Shown here: one piece after another, positions 1 through 7,347 of the stretch | How the letters are laid out: every line of letters starts with the position of its first letter | Numbering within the stretch: the first letter of the stretch is position 1 | DNA from: an uncultured Parabacteroides sp. | Lineage (GTDB): Bacteria > Bacteroidota > Bacteroidia > Bacteroidales > Tannerellaceae | Direction of reading: 5' to 3' | DNA length: 31,258 bases | Assembly: GCA_900770835.1 (NCBI GenBank) | Contig: CAAGLQ010000137.1 | Span: 1 to 31,258 of the forward strand | Notes under the pieces: model-generated | Seen by the model: only the letters and a program-made list of their open reading frames with translations | What the model was told of the DNA's origin: nothing | Database searches by the model: none | Made by a program: the position numbers and the translations under genes

Positions 1-393
1 ATCATCTGCTCACACTCGTCCTCGAAAGCGCTTTGCGATCACGATCGCAACTTGACTGACGAGCAGTTGAAAGCACTGGCTAAAAATGGTGGCGTAGCAC
101 AAGTATGCCTCTTGAATGCTTATATTAACAAAGACAAAACAAAGGCCAGCGTGACAGACGCTGTGGAGCACATCGACCACATGGTGAAAGTAGCCGGCAT
201 AGACCATGTTGGCGTAGGTTCTGACTTTGATGGCGGTGGCGGATTGATTGGATGTGAGGCAGATAACGACTTAATCCAGATCACCGTGAAGCTCATCGAG
301 AAGGGTTACACCGAGGAGGAGATCACAAAGATCTGGGGCGGAAACCTGATGCGTGTCATGAAGCAGGTACAAGCCGCTGCCACTGTAAAATAA
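1..393 (+). CDS. Membrane dipeptidase, peptidase family M19 (C-terminal part)
   Basis: The reading frame is open from the first base, so the N-terminal half lies outside the window; about 130 residues remain. Family M19 (renal/membrane dipeptidase) hydrolyses dipeptides at a two-zinc site in a TIM-like barrel. Visible family signatures are IICSHSSSKALCDHDRN near the start (the segment with the metal-binding His and the H-x-RN motif), HVGVGSDFDGGGG in the middle and WGGNLMRVM at the end, the usual closing helix. The stop is TAA. The next gene starts 21 bases downstream on the same strand, so the two may be co-transcribed; both products act on peptides. The family call is safe, but the cell location cannot be judged because the N-terminus is missing. 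Confidence 0.9.
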   Translation: MICSHSSSKALCDHDRNLTDEQLKALAKNGGVAQVCLLNAYINKDKTKASVTDAVEHIDHMVKVAGIDHVGVGSDFDGGGGLIGCEADNDLIQITVKLIEKGYTEEEITKIWGGNLMRVMKQVQAAATVK

Positions 394-414
394 ATCGTAA
401 AAATCAGACTGAAT

Positions 415-1410
415 ATGGCAAAACTTTTCCCTCTTTGCTCTCTCTTCTTACTGATGGCTTGTGGCTCAACAGGAAGTCCGGAGCAGGGTTCAACGACAAC
501 AACTACTCCACAAACTACCGTAGTAGCCTCGAAGGCACCAACTTTCGAGGCCGATAGTGCTTATGCTTATGTGGCGAACCAAGTCGCCTTTGGCCCTCGT
601 GTACCCAACAGCCAAGCACACAAGCAATGTGGAGACTATTTAGCTGCTGAACTGACCCGTTTTGGGGCACAGCTGTATGTGCAAGAAGCCAATCTCAAGG
701 CTTACGATGGGACATTGTTGGAGGCCCGTAACCTAATTGGCTCCTACAATCCGGAACAATCCAAGCGAGTATTGCTCTTTGCTCATTGGGATAGTCGTCC
801 CTATTCAGATCATGATCCGGATCCCGCCAACTTACGTAAACCGCTGGATGGTGCGGATGACGGAGCCAGCGGCGTAGGTGTGTTATTAGAAATCGCTCGC
901 CAGTTGGGCCAACAAGCCCCGAGTATCGGTGTGGACATCCTGTTCTGTGATGCGGAAGATTACGGCACCCCAGAGTTTGTCGATGACTACAAGCCCGACA
1001 CCTGGTGCTTAGGCACACAGTTCTGGGCCAAGAACCCACACGTAAAGAATTATAAAGCGGAGTTTGGTATCCTCTTAGATATGGTTGGCGGGAAAGGAGC
1101 CACCTTTTTCCGTGAATATCAGAGTAAACGGGCGGCAGCTCCCATCTTAGAAATGGTGTGGAGCAAGGCTCGTGACTTAGGGTATGGCAAGTATTTCATC
1201 AATGCAGATGGCGGTGCTATTACCGATGACCACCAATATGTGATCAGCGGCAGGGGTATCCCGTCAATCGACATTATCAACTATGACCCCGACACGGAAA
1301 CAGGATTCGCCCCCTATTGGCACACCCAAAAAGACAATATGGACAATATCGACCGAGAGACGTTAAAAGCCGTGGGGCAAACCGTCTTGGAGGTGATTTA
1401 CAATCAATAA
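415..1410 (+). CDS. M28-family lipoprotein, glutaminyl-peptide cyclotransferase-like
   Basis: A 331-residue protein with a lipoprotein signal: a short hydrophobic helix ending in LLMAC, so Cys16 is the likely lipidated residue, followed by a Thr/Ser-rich linker. The mature part is a zinc-peptidase fold close to glutaminyl cyclases, which form N-terminal pyroglutamate, and to M28 aminopeptidases. The single-zinc ligands expected in glutaminyl cyclases fit Asp149 (in DGADDGASG), Glu181 (DAEDYG) and His303 (YWHTQKDN). The segment FAHWDSRPYSD is also typical. Related periplasmic enzymes of Bacteroidales cyclise the N-terminal Gln that signal peptidase I exposes on many exported proteins; assigning that role here is inference. 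A SufE-like gene follows after 13 bases. Confidence 0.88.
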   Translation: MAKLFPLCSLFLLMACGSTGSPEQGSTTTTTPQTTVVASKAPTFEADSAYAYVANQVAFGPRVPNSQAHKQCGDYLAAELTRFGAQLYVQEANLKAYDGTLLEARNLIGSYNPEQSKRVLLFAHWDSRPYSDHDPDPANLRKPLDGADDGASGVGVLLEIARQLGQQAPSIGVDILFCDAEDYGTPEFVDDYKPDTWCLGTQFWAKNPHVKNYKAEFGILLDMVGGKGATFFREYQSKRAAAPILEMVWSKARDLGYGKYFINADGGAITDDHQYVISGRGIPSIDIINYDPDTETGFAPYWHTQKDNMDNIDRETLKAVGQTVLEVIYNQ

Positions 1411-1423
1411 AAAAGAAAATAAA

Positions 1424-1852
1424 ATGAGTATCAACGAACTGCAAGATAGCATCATCGACGAGTTCTCCGCCTTTGATGATTGGATGGATAAGTATGCGTT
1501 ATTAATCGACTTGGGCAACTCTTTACCTCCACTCGACGAGCGTTATAAGACGGAGAGCAACCTCATCGAGGGATGCCAAAGTCGTGTATGGTTGCAGGCA
1601 GACTTCGTGGATGGCAAGATCCACTTCCAAGGAGAGAGCGATGCCGTCATCGTCAAAGGCATTGTCTCCCTGTTGATTCAGGTATTGAGCGACCACACTC
1701 CACAAGAGATTCTCGACGCGGATCTCTACTTCATCGAGAAGGTAGGGCTCAAAGAGCACCTCTCTCCCACCCGCTCCAACGGATTGGTCGCTATGGTGAA
1801 ACAGATGCGCTTTTATGCGATGGCTTTTCAATTAAAAGAACAAGAGAAATAA
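1424..1852 (+). CDS. sufE: SufE family Fe-S cluster assembly protein
   Basis: A 142-residue cytosolic protein, the usual length for SufE/CsdE. SufE accepts persulfide sulfur from the cysteine desulfurase SufS and passes it to the SufBCD scaffold. The sulfur-accepting cysteine is Cys51 in the conserved context EGCQSRVWL. Other family features are the N-terminal DEFSAFDDWMDKYALLIDLG, the segment IVKGIVSLLI and the C-terminal RSNGLVAMV. No suf cluster or sufS lies next to it, so it sits apart from its partners, which is common in Bacteroidetes. It converges with rnhB, with only 11 bases between the two stop codons. Confidence 0.93.
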   Translation: MSINELQDSIIDEFSAFDDWMDKYALLIDLGNSLPPLDERYKTESNLIEGCQSRVWLQADFVDGKIHFQGESDAVIVKGIVSLLIQVLSDHTPQEILDADLYFIEKVGLKEHLSPTRSNGLVAMVKQMRFYAMAFQLKEQEK

Positions 1853-1863
1853 ACAGATTTTTC

Positions 1864-2481
1864 TCACTCCTCCCCGAACAGAGGAAGCTGGCGGGGAAGG
1901 AGTGCAAAGGTCTTCCGGTGGTAAGGAGAAATACCACATCGACAAATGGCTTCTCTATGCGCTTTGGTCGGATAGCCTTTGTTCTCCTGCCAATGGTAAA
2001 CGGGAAAATGAATGGCTAATTCATTCATATAGTCATCCCGATAAGTCTTCGCCAAGACAGAGGCAGCTGCAATACTCAAATACTTGCCATCCCCCTTCAC
2101 CACGGTCGTATGGGGTATAGCAGGATAGGCATTGAAGCGGTTGCCATCAATCAAAAGATGTTCAGGCCTAACTTTCAGCTGATCCACCGCACGGTGCATT
2201 GCCAAGAAAGAGGCATTCAATATGTTAATGCGATCGATCTCCTCCGGAGTGACCACGCCAACTGCCCATGCCAAAGCATCTCGCTCAATCAAGGGGCGTA
2301 GTGCATAACGTTTCCGCTCACTCAACTGCTTGCTGTCGTTCAACTCTTCGCTCTCAAAATTAGGAGGTAGCACCACTGCTGCTGCAAACACTGCACCCGC
2401 CAAACAGCCTCTTCCCGCCTCATCGCATCCCGCTTCGATACGTCCGGCTTGCATATAAGGTAATAACATACGTCTATACAT
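1864..2481 (-). CDS. rnhB: Ribonuclease HII
   Basis: 205 residues, typical RNase HII length. The enzyme nicks the RNA strand of RNA-DNA hybrids and starts removal of single ribonucleotides built into DNA. The signature AGCDEAGRGCLAG gives the first two metal ligands, Asp20 and Glu21. Further conserved blocks are NDSKQLSERKR, HLLIDGNRF (third acidic residue), KGDGKYLSIAAASVLAKTYRD and the C-terminal YPTKAHREAI. Met5 is an alternative start that would give an N-terminus closer to many homologues; no ribosome binding site decides between them. A near-match -7 element, TATCTTTA on the minus strand at 2505-2498, lies just upstream. Confidence 0.96.
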   Translation of the reverse strand: MYRRMLLPYMQAGRIEAGCDEAGRGCLAGAVFAAAVVLPPNFESEELNDSKQLSERKRYALRPLIERDALAWAVGVVTPEEIDRINILNASFLAMHRAVDQLKVRPEHLLIDGNRFNAYPAIPHTTVVKGDGKYLSIAAASVLAKTYRDDYMNELAIHFPVYHWQENKGYPTKAHREAICRCGISPYHRKTFALLPRQLPLFGEE

Positions 2482-2606
2482 CTAAAAGTTTGAGGTGTAA
2501 AGATAATCTCTTTTCGTCATAACCTATCCTTTTTTCGTCTTCCCACACAAAATTTTGGCTATCTCATCGGTACTTTGTAATATTGCATACCATAAAAAGA
2601 TTATAT

Positions 2607-3329
2607 ATGATGATACAATCCCATAGAATTACGCTATGCGCTTGCGCCTCTCGCACCTTTATTGACAAGGAGAAAGTGACACGATTGGCCGCCATCCTGC
2701 AAGCAGCGGGGAAAGAAGTTGAATTTGTTCCTGACCTCTGCGAATGGATAGAGAAAAAATCAGCTCGCTTAGGCACCATTGCTGAGAGCACCGTAGTGGC
2801 TTGCCACCCTCGGGCTATTAAGGCCCTCTTCGAATGGGTCGGACGACCCGTTCCCCAGACATTGGATATCCGAACCGACGAAGTGCCCACGCTGCTCACC
2901 TCCTTGGGCCTTCCTGCTGACAGCAAATGCACAGATGAGCATATCGCCACATTCCGCACACTTCTCGAAGGCTTCTCCAAGCAGCCAGGACAAGATGCCT
3001 GGTTCCCCATAATCGACAAAAGCCTATGCATTGACTGTGGCAAGTGCCATGATTTCTGCCTGTTTGGCGTCTATGCCTTAGAAGGAAAAAAAGTCAAGGT
3101 TAAAGCACCACAAAACTGCAAGAACAACTGTCCCGCCTGTGCCCGCAATTGTCCGACACAAGCCATCATCTTCCCCAAATATGCCCAAGCACCCATCAAC
3201 GGCGGTGATCAACCGACAGAAAAAGCCATCAGTATTGACACGGCAACACTCTACAATACCGCTTTGCGTGAACGATTGGCTGCCCGCAGAGCCAATGTCT
3301 CTCTTTTGAAAAACCGCTCCAAGACATGA
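2607..3329 (+). CDS. HdrA-N-like / 2x[4Fe-4S] ferredoxin fusion protein
   Basis: About 240 residues from the ATG at 2607 (ATG codons at 2607 and 2610; an upstream TTG at 2583 is less likely). The C-terminal half holds two cluster motifs: CIDCGKCHDFC, then CKNNCPACARNCP (CxxxCxxCxxxC). The N-terminal half is unusual: LCACASRTFIDKEKV, then VPDLCEW, then VVACHPRAIKAL. This spacing of CxC, a lone Cys and AC-x-PR resembles the N-terminal domain of HdrA (heterodisulfide reductase subunit A), which binds an extra cluster, but the flavin part of HdrA is absent. The stop overlaps the next start (ATGA), so it is translationally coupled to the radical SAM gene and probably supplies its electrons. That role is inference and no characterised homologue is recognised. 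Confidence 0.75.
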   Translation: MMIQSHRITLCACASRTFIDKEKVTRLAAILQAAGKEVEFVPDLCEWIEKKSARLGTIAESTVVACHPRAIKALFEWVGRPVPQTLDIRTDEVPTLLTSLGLPADSKCTDEHIATFRTLLEGFSKQPGQDAWFPIIDKSLCIDCGKCHDFCLFGVYALEGKKVKVKAPQNCKNNCPACARNCPTQAIIFPKYAQAPINGGDQPTEKAISIDTATLYNTALRERLAARRANVSLLKNRSKT

Positions 3330-4543
3330 CCCTTCACGACTACCTGGCTACATTCCAATGTACCTTCCGCCCATTAAAGGAATGCGCACCCCGTGTACTC
3401 TGGAAATTAGCATATAACTTTTGCTGGCGAAACTTATGGGGTATGGCCGCTTTCGAGCATCGTATGGCAAAAAAAGACTCCTTCTTCCCTGCTTTCACTA
3501 TGATTTCAATCACCGAGCGATGCAATCTCCACTGCTCCGGCTGTTGGGTGTCCGCAGATGGACAACACAGTCTTTCTTTTGAACAGATTGACGGCATTAT
3601 CCGGGAAGGGAAACGTCACGGCTCCTATTTCTTTGGTATTTTAGGTGGAGAGCCTCTTCTTTATAAAGGTCTACTTGATCTCTTAGAGCGTCATGCTGAT
3701 GCGTATTTCCAGCTATTTACCAACGGCTATTTCCTATCCACTGAAGTAGCTATGCGCCTGCGCCGGATGGGCAATGTCACTCCGTTAATCAGCGTGGAAG
3801 GACTAGAAGAGGAAAGTGATCGGCGACGAGGCCGAAAAGAGGTGTATAGACACACACTCAACGGTGTAGCCGCTTGCCGGAAAGCCAAGCTTTTCTTTGG
3901 CGTAGCAGCGAGTATCTGTTGCAGCAACTTCAATGATTTAGTCAATCGCCAACACATCGAGCGTATAGCAACTGCCGGTGCCCATTATTTATGGTATTAT
4001 ATCTACCGTCCCGTAGGAGCAGAACCACATCCAGAGAATGCTTTGACAAAAGAACAGATTCGGGAGCTTCGCCAATTCATAGTGGAACAGCGTAAGAATG
4101 CGCCTCTTTTCCTGATCGACACTTATTGGGATGACAAGGGGCAAGCCATTTGTCCTGCAGCTAGCGGAATGAGTCACCACATTTCACCTGCTGGAGCTGT
4201 TGAATTCTGTCCACCTCTACAGTTAGCGAAAGAATACATCAATGCCAACGGCTCTAACCTAACCGAAATTTTTAAACAATCTAATTATCTAGCGGCTCTG
4301 CGACACATGGCTGCACAGACTTCTCGCGGATGCATCTTATTGGAGGATCCGGAGAAATTAACTCGGTTCACCGATGAATGGCAAGCAGAAGACAGCACCA
4401 GCCGAGGCACGGTTCGTGCGGAATTAGACCGCATGCGCCCACTTCCCGGCCACGATATGCGTGAAGGGGCTATTCCTGAGCAAAATCCCTTCTATCGTCT
4501 CCTCAAGAAACACTATTTCTTCGGATTTGGGGCATATGGTTAA
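3326..4543 (+). CDS. Radical SAM protein with SPASM-like C-terminal cysteines
   Basis: 405 residues. The radical SAM cluster motif CxxxCxxC is ERCNLHCSGC (Cys66, Cys70, Cys73), and the SAM-binding motif GGEP is at 107-110 in FGILGGEPLLY. A C-terminal region with CPAASGMSHHISPAGAVEF followed by CPP, and later RGCILLEDPEKL, resembles the SPASM/twitch regions that hold auxiliary clusters in peptide- or cofactor-modifying members. The N-terminal 55 residues, with an amphipathic WKLAYNFCWRNLWGMAAF stretch, may touch the membrane. The start overlaps the stop of the ferredoxin-like gene by 4 bases. No precursor peptide gene is visible nearby, so a RiPP role is not supported. The substrate is unknown. 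The superfamily call is firm. Confidence 0.88.
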   Translation: MTLHDYLATFQCTFRPLKECAPRVLWKLAYNFCWRNLWGMAAFEHRMAKKDSFFPAFTMISITERCNLHCSGCWVSADGQHSLSFEQIDGIIREGKRHGSYFFGILGGEPLLYKGLLDLLERHADAYFQLFTNGYFLSTEVAMRLRRMGNVTPLISVEGLEEESDRRRGRKEVYRHTLNGVAACRKAKLFFGVAASICCSNFNDLVNRQHIERIATAGAHYLWYYIYRPVGAEPHPENALTKEQIRELRQFIVEQRKNAPLFLIDTYWDDKGQAICPAASGMSHHISPAGAVEFCPPLQLAKEYINANGSNLTEIFKQSNYLAALRHMAAQTSRGCILLEDPEKLTRFTDEWQAEDSTSRGTVRAELDRMRPLPGHDMREGAIPEQNPFYRLLKKHYFFGFGAYG

Positions 4544-4615
4544 TGATAAAGTTTCTTTTATAGGCCTATCCATAGAGGCAGCCAAGCACAAAGAAAACAT
4601 GTGAAATATTGAAGA

Positions 4616-4720
4616 CTACCCCATCTCTGCAGAAATAACAGAGTTGATGATTTCTTTGAGATATGCAGTGTCAGCGATAACCAACATGCTTTTAGCCCTT
4701 GCAATTGCAAGGTCATCCTC
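4616..4720 (-). pseudogene. Possible helicase C-terminal scrap
   Basis: One minus-strand frame reads EDDLAIARAKSMLVIADTAY, then LKEIINSVISAEMG and a stop. The pattern of small residues and arginine before a beta strand and Asp resembles the end of superfamily I helicases, where V-A-x-(T/S)RA-K-x-x-L-x-x-x-GD is common. Only about 35 codons remain, the start is missing and the frame differs from the transposase remnant beside it. The similarity is short and could be chance. It is reported as a fragment only. Confidence 0.25.
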
Positions 4721-4721
4721 C

Positions 4722-4848
4722 ACTTAAGAATAGCTTTGACTACTTTGTTGATAAGAGTGAGTCCTATGCATGATTGAACAATTTTATGGTCATTATCTTC
4801 GCCGGATAGCACCTCGAGTGTCCAATGCAGATTTCTTCCTATCTTCTT
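4722..4848 (-). pseudogene. ISAs1-family transposase C-terminal remnant
   Basis: The minus strand encodes KKIGRNLHWTLEVLSGEDND, then HKIVQSCIGLTLINKVVKAI and LK. This matches the closing block of ISAs1-family transposases, where a HWG(I/V)EN-x-LHW-x-LDV-x-F-x-ED core is followed by a hydrophobic helix ending in A-x-N-x-LK. In the remnant the HWGIEN part is altered to KKIGRN and the core reads LHWTLEVLSGED. The upstream portion is broken by stops and frame changes, and no N-terminal half or terminal inverted repeats are seen. It is a dead tail, recognised by motif only. Confidence 0.5.
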
Positions 4849-5105
4849 AGGGACATTTATTCTTCATGATCATCTTGATAGCTGGGAATAGAGTTAGGGT
4901 ACGCAGAGTTGTTTTACCAATACCTTTTTTCATCTTGCGTTCAATACAAATGAAGAAACAGATACTCGCCTTTGTTTCTCACACAGAAATCCACTTTTCC
5001 AAGACTTTATCCATCTACTTACGAGGAATAGAAGTTTCCATGTTTCTCTGGTTCTCATATCTGTCAATAATGCGTGCATTGAACAAAACAGAATCGAGTA
5101 GGTGG

Positions 5106-5176
5106 GAGGTCAAGAAATATTCCTTGACCTCTTTCCTCTCACACCACCAGTACATGTCGTTCGGCATACGGCGGTT
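5106..5176 (-). other. Domain V and VI of the group II intron
   Basis: Domain V, read on the minus strand, starts right after the maturase stop with ACCGCCGTATGCCGAACG and ends ACATGTACTGGTGGT. Compared with the usual ACGGTGGT 3' arm there is one extra base (ACTGGTGGT), which puts a bulge in the lower stem. The upper stem has lost pairing (ATGCCG against ACAT). Domain VI is an intact stem, GAGGTCAAG against CTTGACCTC. The catalytic hairpin is therefore probably damaged, in line with the broken maturase. Confidence 0.6.
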
Positions 5177-6456
5177 TAATTTGTTTTCAAAGCGTGTCTA
5201 ACTGAGTAGTCGTCAAGGCAACTGATTAAAATCCTACGGCAGAGCTCCTCTTTGGAGATCGCTTTCGTCACACAAGTCTTGGTCGCTACCCATTGGCAAC
5301 GATCTCCGCAATAGGAAGTCACTTTTGCTAATTTTCTCGACACCCCGAGTTTTCGCAAACCCCAGACACGTTCGCTCGGTGCCTTCCATTGCTTCCAGAT
5401 AATGGCCCTCATACGTGTGCGAAGATGCGCGTCTATCTTTTCCAGCGAGGTTTTCATTCTACCTATGGAGAAATAGTTTATCCATCCCCGAGTCACTGAG
5501 TTAAGTAGCGAGATACGCTCATCCATTGAGATACTCCGTGAGCGATCCGTCAAAGCCTTGAGCTTGCGTCGAAACTTCTCGAAAGAGGTCTTGTGTGGGC
5601 AAGCTGCCTATCGCTTACTACGGCTATCTTTGTAGAAACCAAAGCCAAGATACTTCAAGTTCGTTGGCCGACAGACGTGTGTCTTGGTGACATTCACCTT
5701 TAAACCGAGATTATGCGCTATCCAATTGGTTATGGTGTGCATCACACGGGGGCACTCGCTTTTACTTCCTACCGCTATTACGCAGTCGTCCGCATAGCGA
5801 ACATACCGCAAGCCTCTTCTGATTAACCCCTTATCAAGCTCCTTAGCATGACATTGCTCAGCAATGGAGATAAGTTGCCTCCTTGAGGGGTGTCCAGCTC
5901 TGTGACTGAGTACATGCCATTCTCCATGACACCGGATCGCAAGTACTTGCGTATCAAGCCCTCCGTGTACGGATTGTGGATTACACGACCAACGTAGCTT
6001 ATCAGCTTATCCTGAGGTACGTTGCCGAAGAACTTCTCCAGGTCTATGTCCACTATCCATTCATAACCTTCGTTCAGGTATCCCAATAAGGTGAGCACGG
6101 CCTGCTCACTGCTCCTGCCGGGGCGAAAACCATAGCTGTTCTCTTGGAATTCCTTCTCAAAGATGGGAGTCAAGACTTGGACTATCGCTTGTTGAAGCAT
6201 CCTGTCAAGCACCGTGGGAATGCCGAGTTTCCTCACTCCACCGTTTGGTCTGGGTATCTCTACCCGTCGCACGGGGGCGGGATTGTAACTCCTCTCAAGG
6301 ATTGACCCCCTTGATACTCAACCAGCTGGCGTTCATGTTGGCCCGCAGGCCTTCGACCTTCATCCCGTCAATACCCGAGGCCCCCTTGCCCGCTATCACT
6401 CTTTCATGTGCGATACGAACGTTTCCCTTTCTAAGTATCCGCTAAATTAGTTTCAT
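5176..6456 (-). pseudogene. ltrA: Group II intron reverse transcriptase/maturase, broken in four places
   Basis: Joined across lesions, the minus strand gives a full-length maturase of about 425 residues: MKLI at 6456, then KGASGIDGMKVEGL, VRRVEIPRPNGGVRKLGIP (RT0/RT1), QENSYGFRPGRSSEQA, TPQGGNLSPLLSN, the catalytic RYADDC (RT5), domain X (RGWINYF, IIWKQWK) and a C-terminus SYCGDRCQWVATKTC. Lesions: an in-frame TAG at 6444-6442; a +1 frameshift at a G5 run (C5 on the plus strand, 6306-6310); a -1 frameshift near 5843-5845, where MLKELDKG now reads MLRSLIRG and stops; and an in-frame TAG at 5610-5608. No endonuclease domain is seen, as in class C introns. Reverse transcriptase, splicing and mobility functions must be lost. 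Confidence 0.88.
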
Positions 6457-6705
6457 CTTTCGTCTTGCTTAACTTCCGCTTCCGATTGGCTTTTAACCTA
6501 TGTGTTACCCGTCGTTGACTCATTAACCTTTCAGCAACATACACCTATCGGTTGACCTTCCGGAACATACATCGATAACGTTACAAATTATTCAGTCCTT
6601 CGCCTTGATTGGCTCGCAATCGGCTACTTCGATCTCCGCTGACTTCTCGGCATTCGTTGTTACTATCCTTGCGGACTGTCGAGACCTCAAGGGATAAGTC
6701 ATACA

Positions 6706-6734
6706 ATAAAAAAGGATCCTTATACAGGATCCTT
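6706..6734 (-). terminator. Rho-independent terminator beside the intron
   Basis: On the minus strand AAGGATCCT pairs perfectly with AGGATCCTT across a GTATA loop, followed by a T-rich run (TTTTTTATT). It sits directly before the recognisable intron sequence. No intact gene is seen that it would terminate. Class C group II introns are known to insert just after such stem-loops, so it may mark the original insertion point. Confidence 0.7.
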
Positions 6735-7131
6735 CCCAAAGATCATACATATAGTCAAGATTTTGGCTCTGTATATCTTTGTATTCCATAGTTAAGATTT
6801 GCACTGCAAAGAAAAGCTTTATTCCTCTATAAAACAAATTATTTCCTCCTTATTTTTTATGCTATAAAACATAACGCACTGTCTTATGCGCTATTTGTCT
6901 CTAACACTCGTCATAGAATTGCATACGTTTTCCTATTACTAATGTGTGTAGGGGGGGAAGGAAATACTCTTTCATGGAAGACTGTAAATTTCTCTCACAC
7001 TTAAAAATATCAAAGATATGAGTACATCGAAAAATAACAGTTTATCTATTTAGAATTAAATGAGAAAATAAGACCTACACGAAAAACATTAAGATCAATA
7101 GGAATTATATGATGGGAGATAATCTATTAGG
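6735..7131. other. AT-rich intergenic stretch without a recognised gene
   Basis: About 400 bases between the terminator and the tRNA-Arg gene. It is AT-rich, holds a G7 run at about 6950-6956 and shows no known protein motif in any frame. A short minus-strand frame beginning MEYKDIQSQNLDYMYDLWEG runs into the terminator stem and then into intron sequence, so it is not convincing as a gene. A GTGCG on the minus strand at 6879 was considered as an intron 5' end, but the sequence after it does not resemble domain I. Confidence 0.5.
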
Positions 7132-7203
7132 TAGTCTCGCCGGGAATCGAACCCGGATCTAAAGTTTAGGAAACTTCTATTCTATCCATTGAACTACAAG
7201 ACC
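7132..7203 (-). tRNA. tRNA-Arg (anticodon CCU)
   Basis: Full cloverleaf on the minus strand. The acceptor GGTCTTG pairs with CGAGACT (one G-U at the first pair and one internal), with discriminator A. The D arm is TAGTTCAATGGATAGA. The anticodon stem GAAGT/ACTTT holds loop TTCCTAA, giving CCU, which reads the Arg codon AGG. The T arm is CCGGGTTCGATTCCCGG. The 3' CCA is not encoded (the genome reads ACCT). A decayed mobile region begins downstream, but no direct repeat of the tRNA 3' end was found that would mark an attachment site. Confidence 0.95.
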
Positions 7204-7219
7204 AATTTCAAAACGTGTG

Positions 7220-7250
7220 CAAAAGTAGAATCTTTTCCGCAAACTGCCAA
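7220..7250 (-). promoter_or_regulatory. Promoter of tRNA-Arg
   Basis: A perfect Bacteroidetes -7 element TACTTTTG (TAnnTTTG) lies at 7227-7220 on the minus strand, with TTGG 19 bases further upstream as a -33 element. The spacing fits the Bacteroides consensus and places the transcript start a few bases before the mature tRNA. Confidence 0.6.
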
Positions 7251-7347
7251 TTTTTTAGCTATGAGAAGAACAAATATACATATGCATCTCCAACAGAATT
7301 CTTACTTGAACATTTTTAAAGCATACAGACAAGAATGGGATGCCTTA

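Larger units (their letters stand above)
4544..5092. other. Relic region with decayed mobile-element fragments
   Basis: No intact gene is visible across these 549 bases. Composition is more AT-rich and lacks the codon regularity of the neighbours. Reading the minus strand in changing frames gives an ISAs1-like transposase tail and a short helicase-like scrap, both listed separately, plus weak stretches such as RYENQRNMETSIPRK with in-frame stops. The degenerate group II intron ends exactly at the high-coordinate side, so this region is its present 3' flank. It lies between the radical SAM gene and the intron and is most simply read as accumulated dead mobile DNA. Confidence 0.6.
5093..6704 (-). 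mobile_element. Degenerate, 5'-truncated group II intron (class C-like)
   Basis: On the minus strand a maturase reading frame is followed at once by a domain V-like hairpin (5176-5143), a GTGTGAGAGG linker, a domain VI-like stem with 9 perfect pairs (5131-5106) and the 3' terminus CCTACTCGAT, ending at 5093. Domain V begins ACCGCCGTATG, so its triad position is CGC rather than AGC, a form known from class C introns. Upstream of the maturase the text GAGAAGTCAGCGGAG...GAAGGACTGAA resembles the domain III/IV part of such introns. Domain I, about 250-300 nt, is not recognisable and no GTGCG-type 5' end is found at a fitting place, so the intron seems 5'-truncated. The high-coordinate boundary is approximate. 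Confidence 0.75.

Noticed and set aside
3326..4543. Radical SAM gene as part of a RiPP cluster
   Set aside because: No small precursor peptide, peptidase or dedicated transporter lies nearby; the only partner is the ferredoxin-like protein.
6592..6837. A minus-strand frame beginning MFYRGIKLFFAVQ as a small gene
   Set aside because: It runs through the terminator stem and into intron sequence, so the product would be a chance fusion.
6875..6879. GTGCG on the minus strand as the 5' end of the group II intron
   Set aside because: The bases after it do not resemble domain I, and the hairpin terminator at 6706-6734 lies between it and the recognisable intron parts.
7132..7203. tRNA-Arg as an attachment site for an integrated island
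   Set aside because: No integrase gene and no direct repeat of the tRNA 3' end were found in the window.
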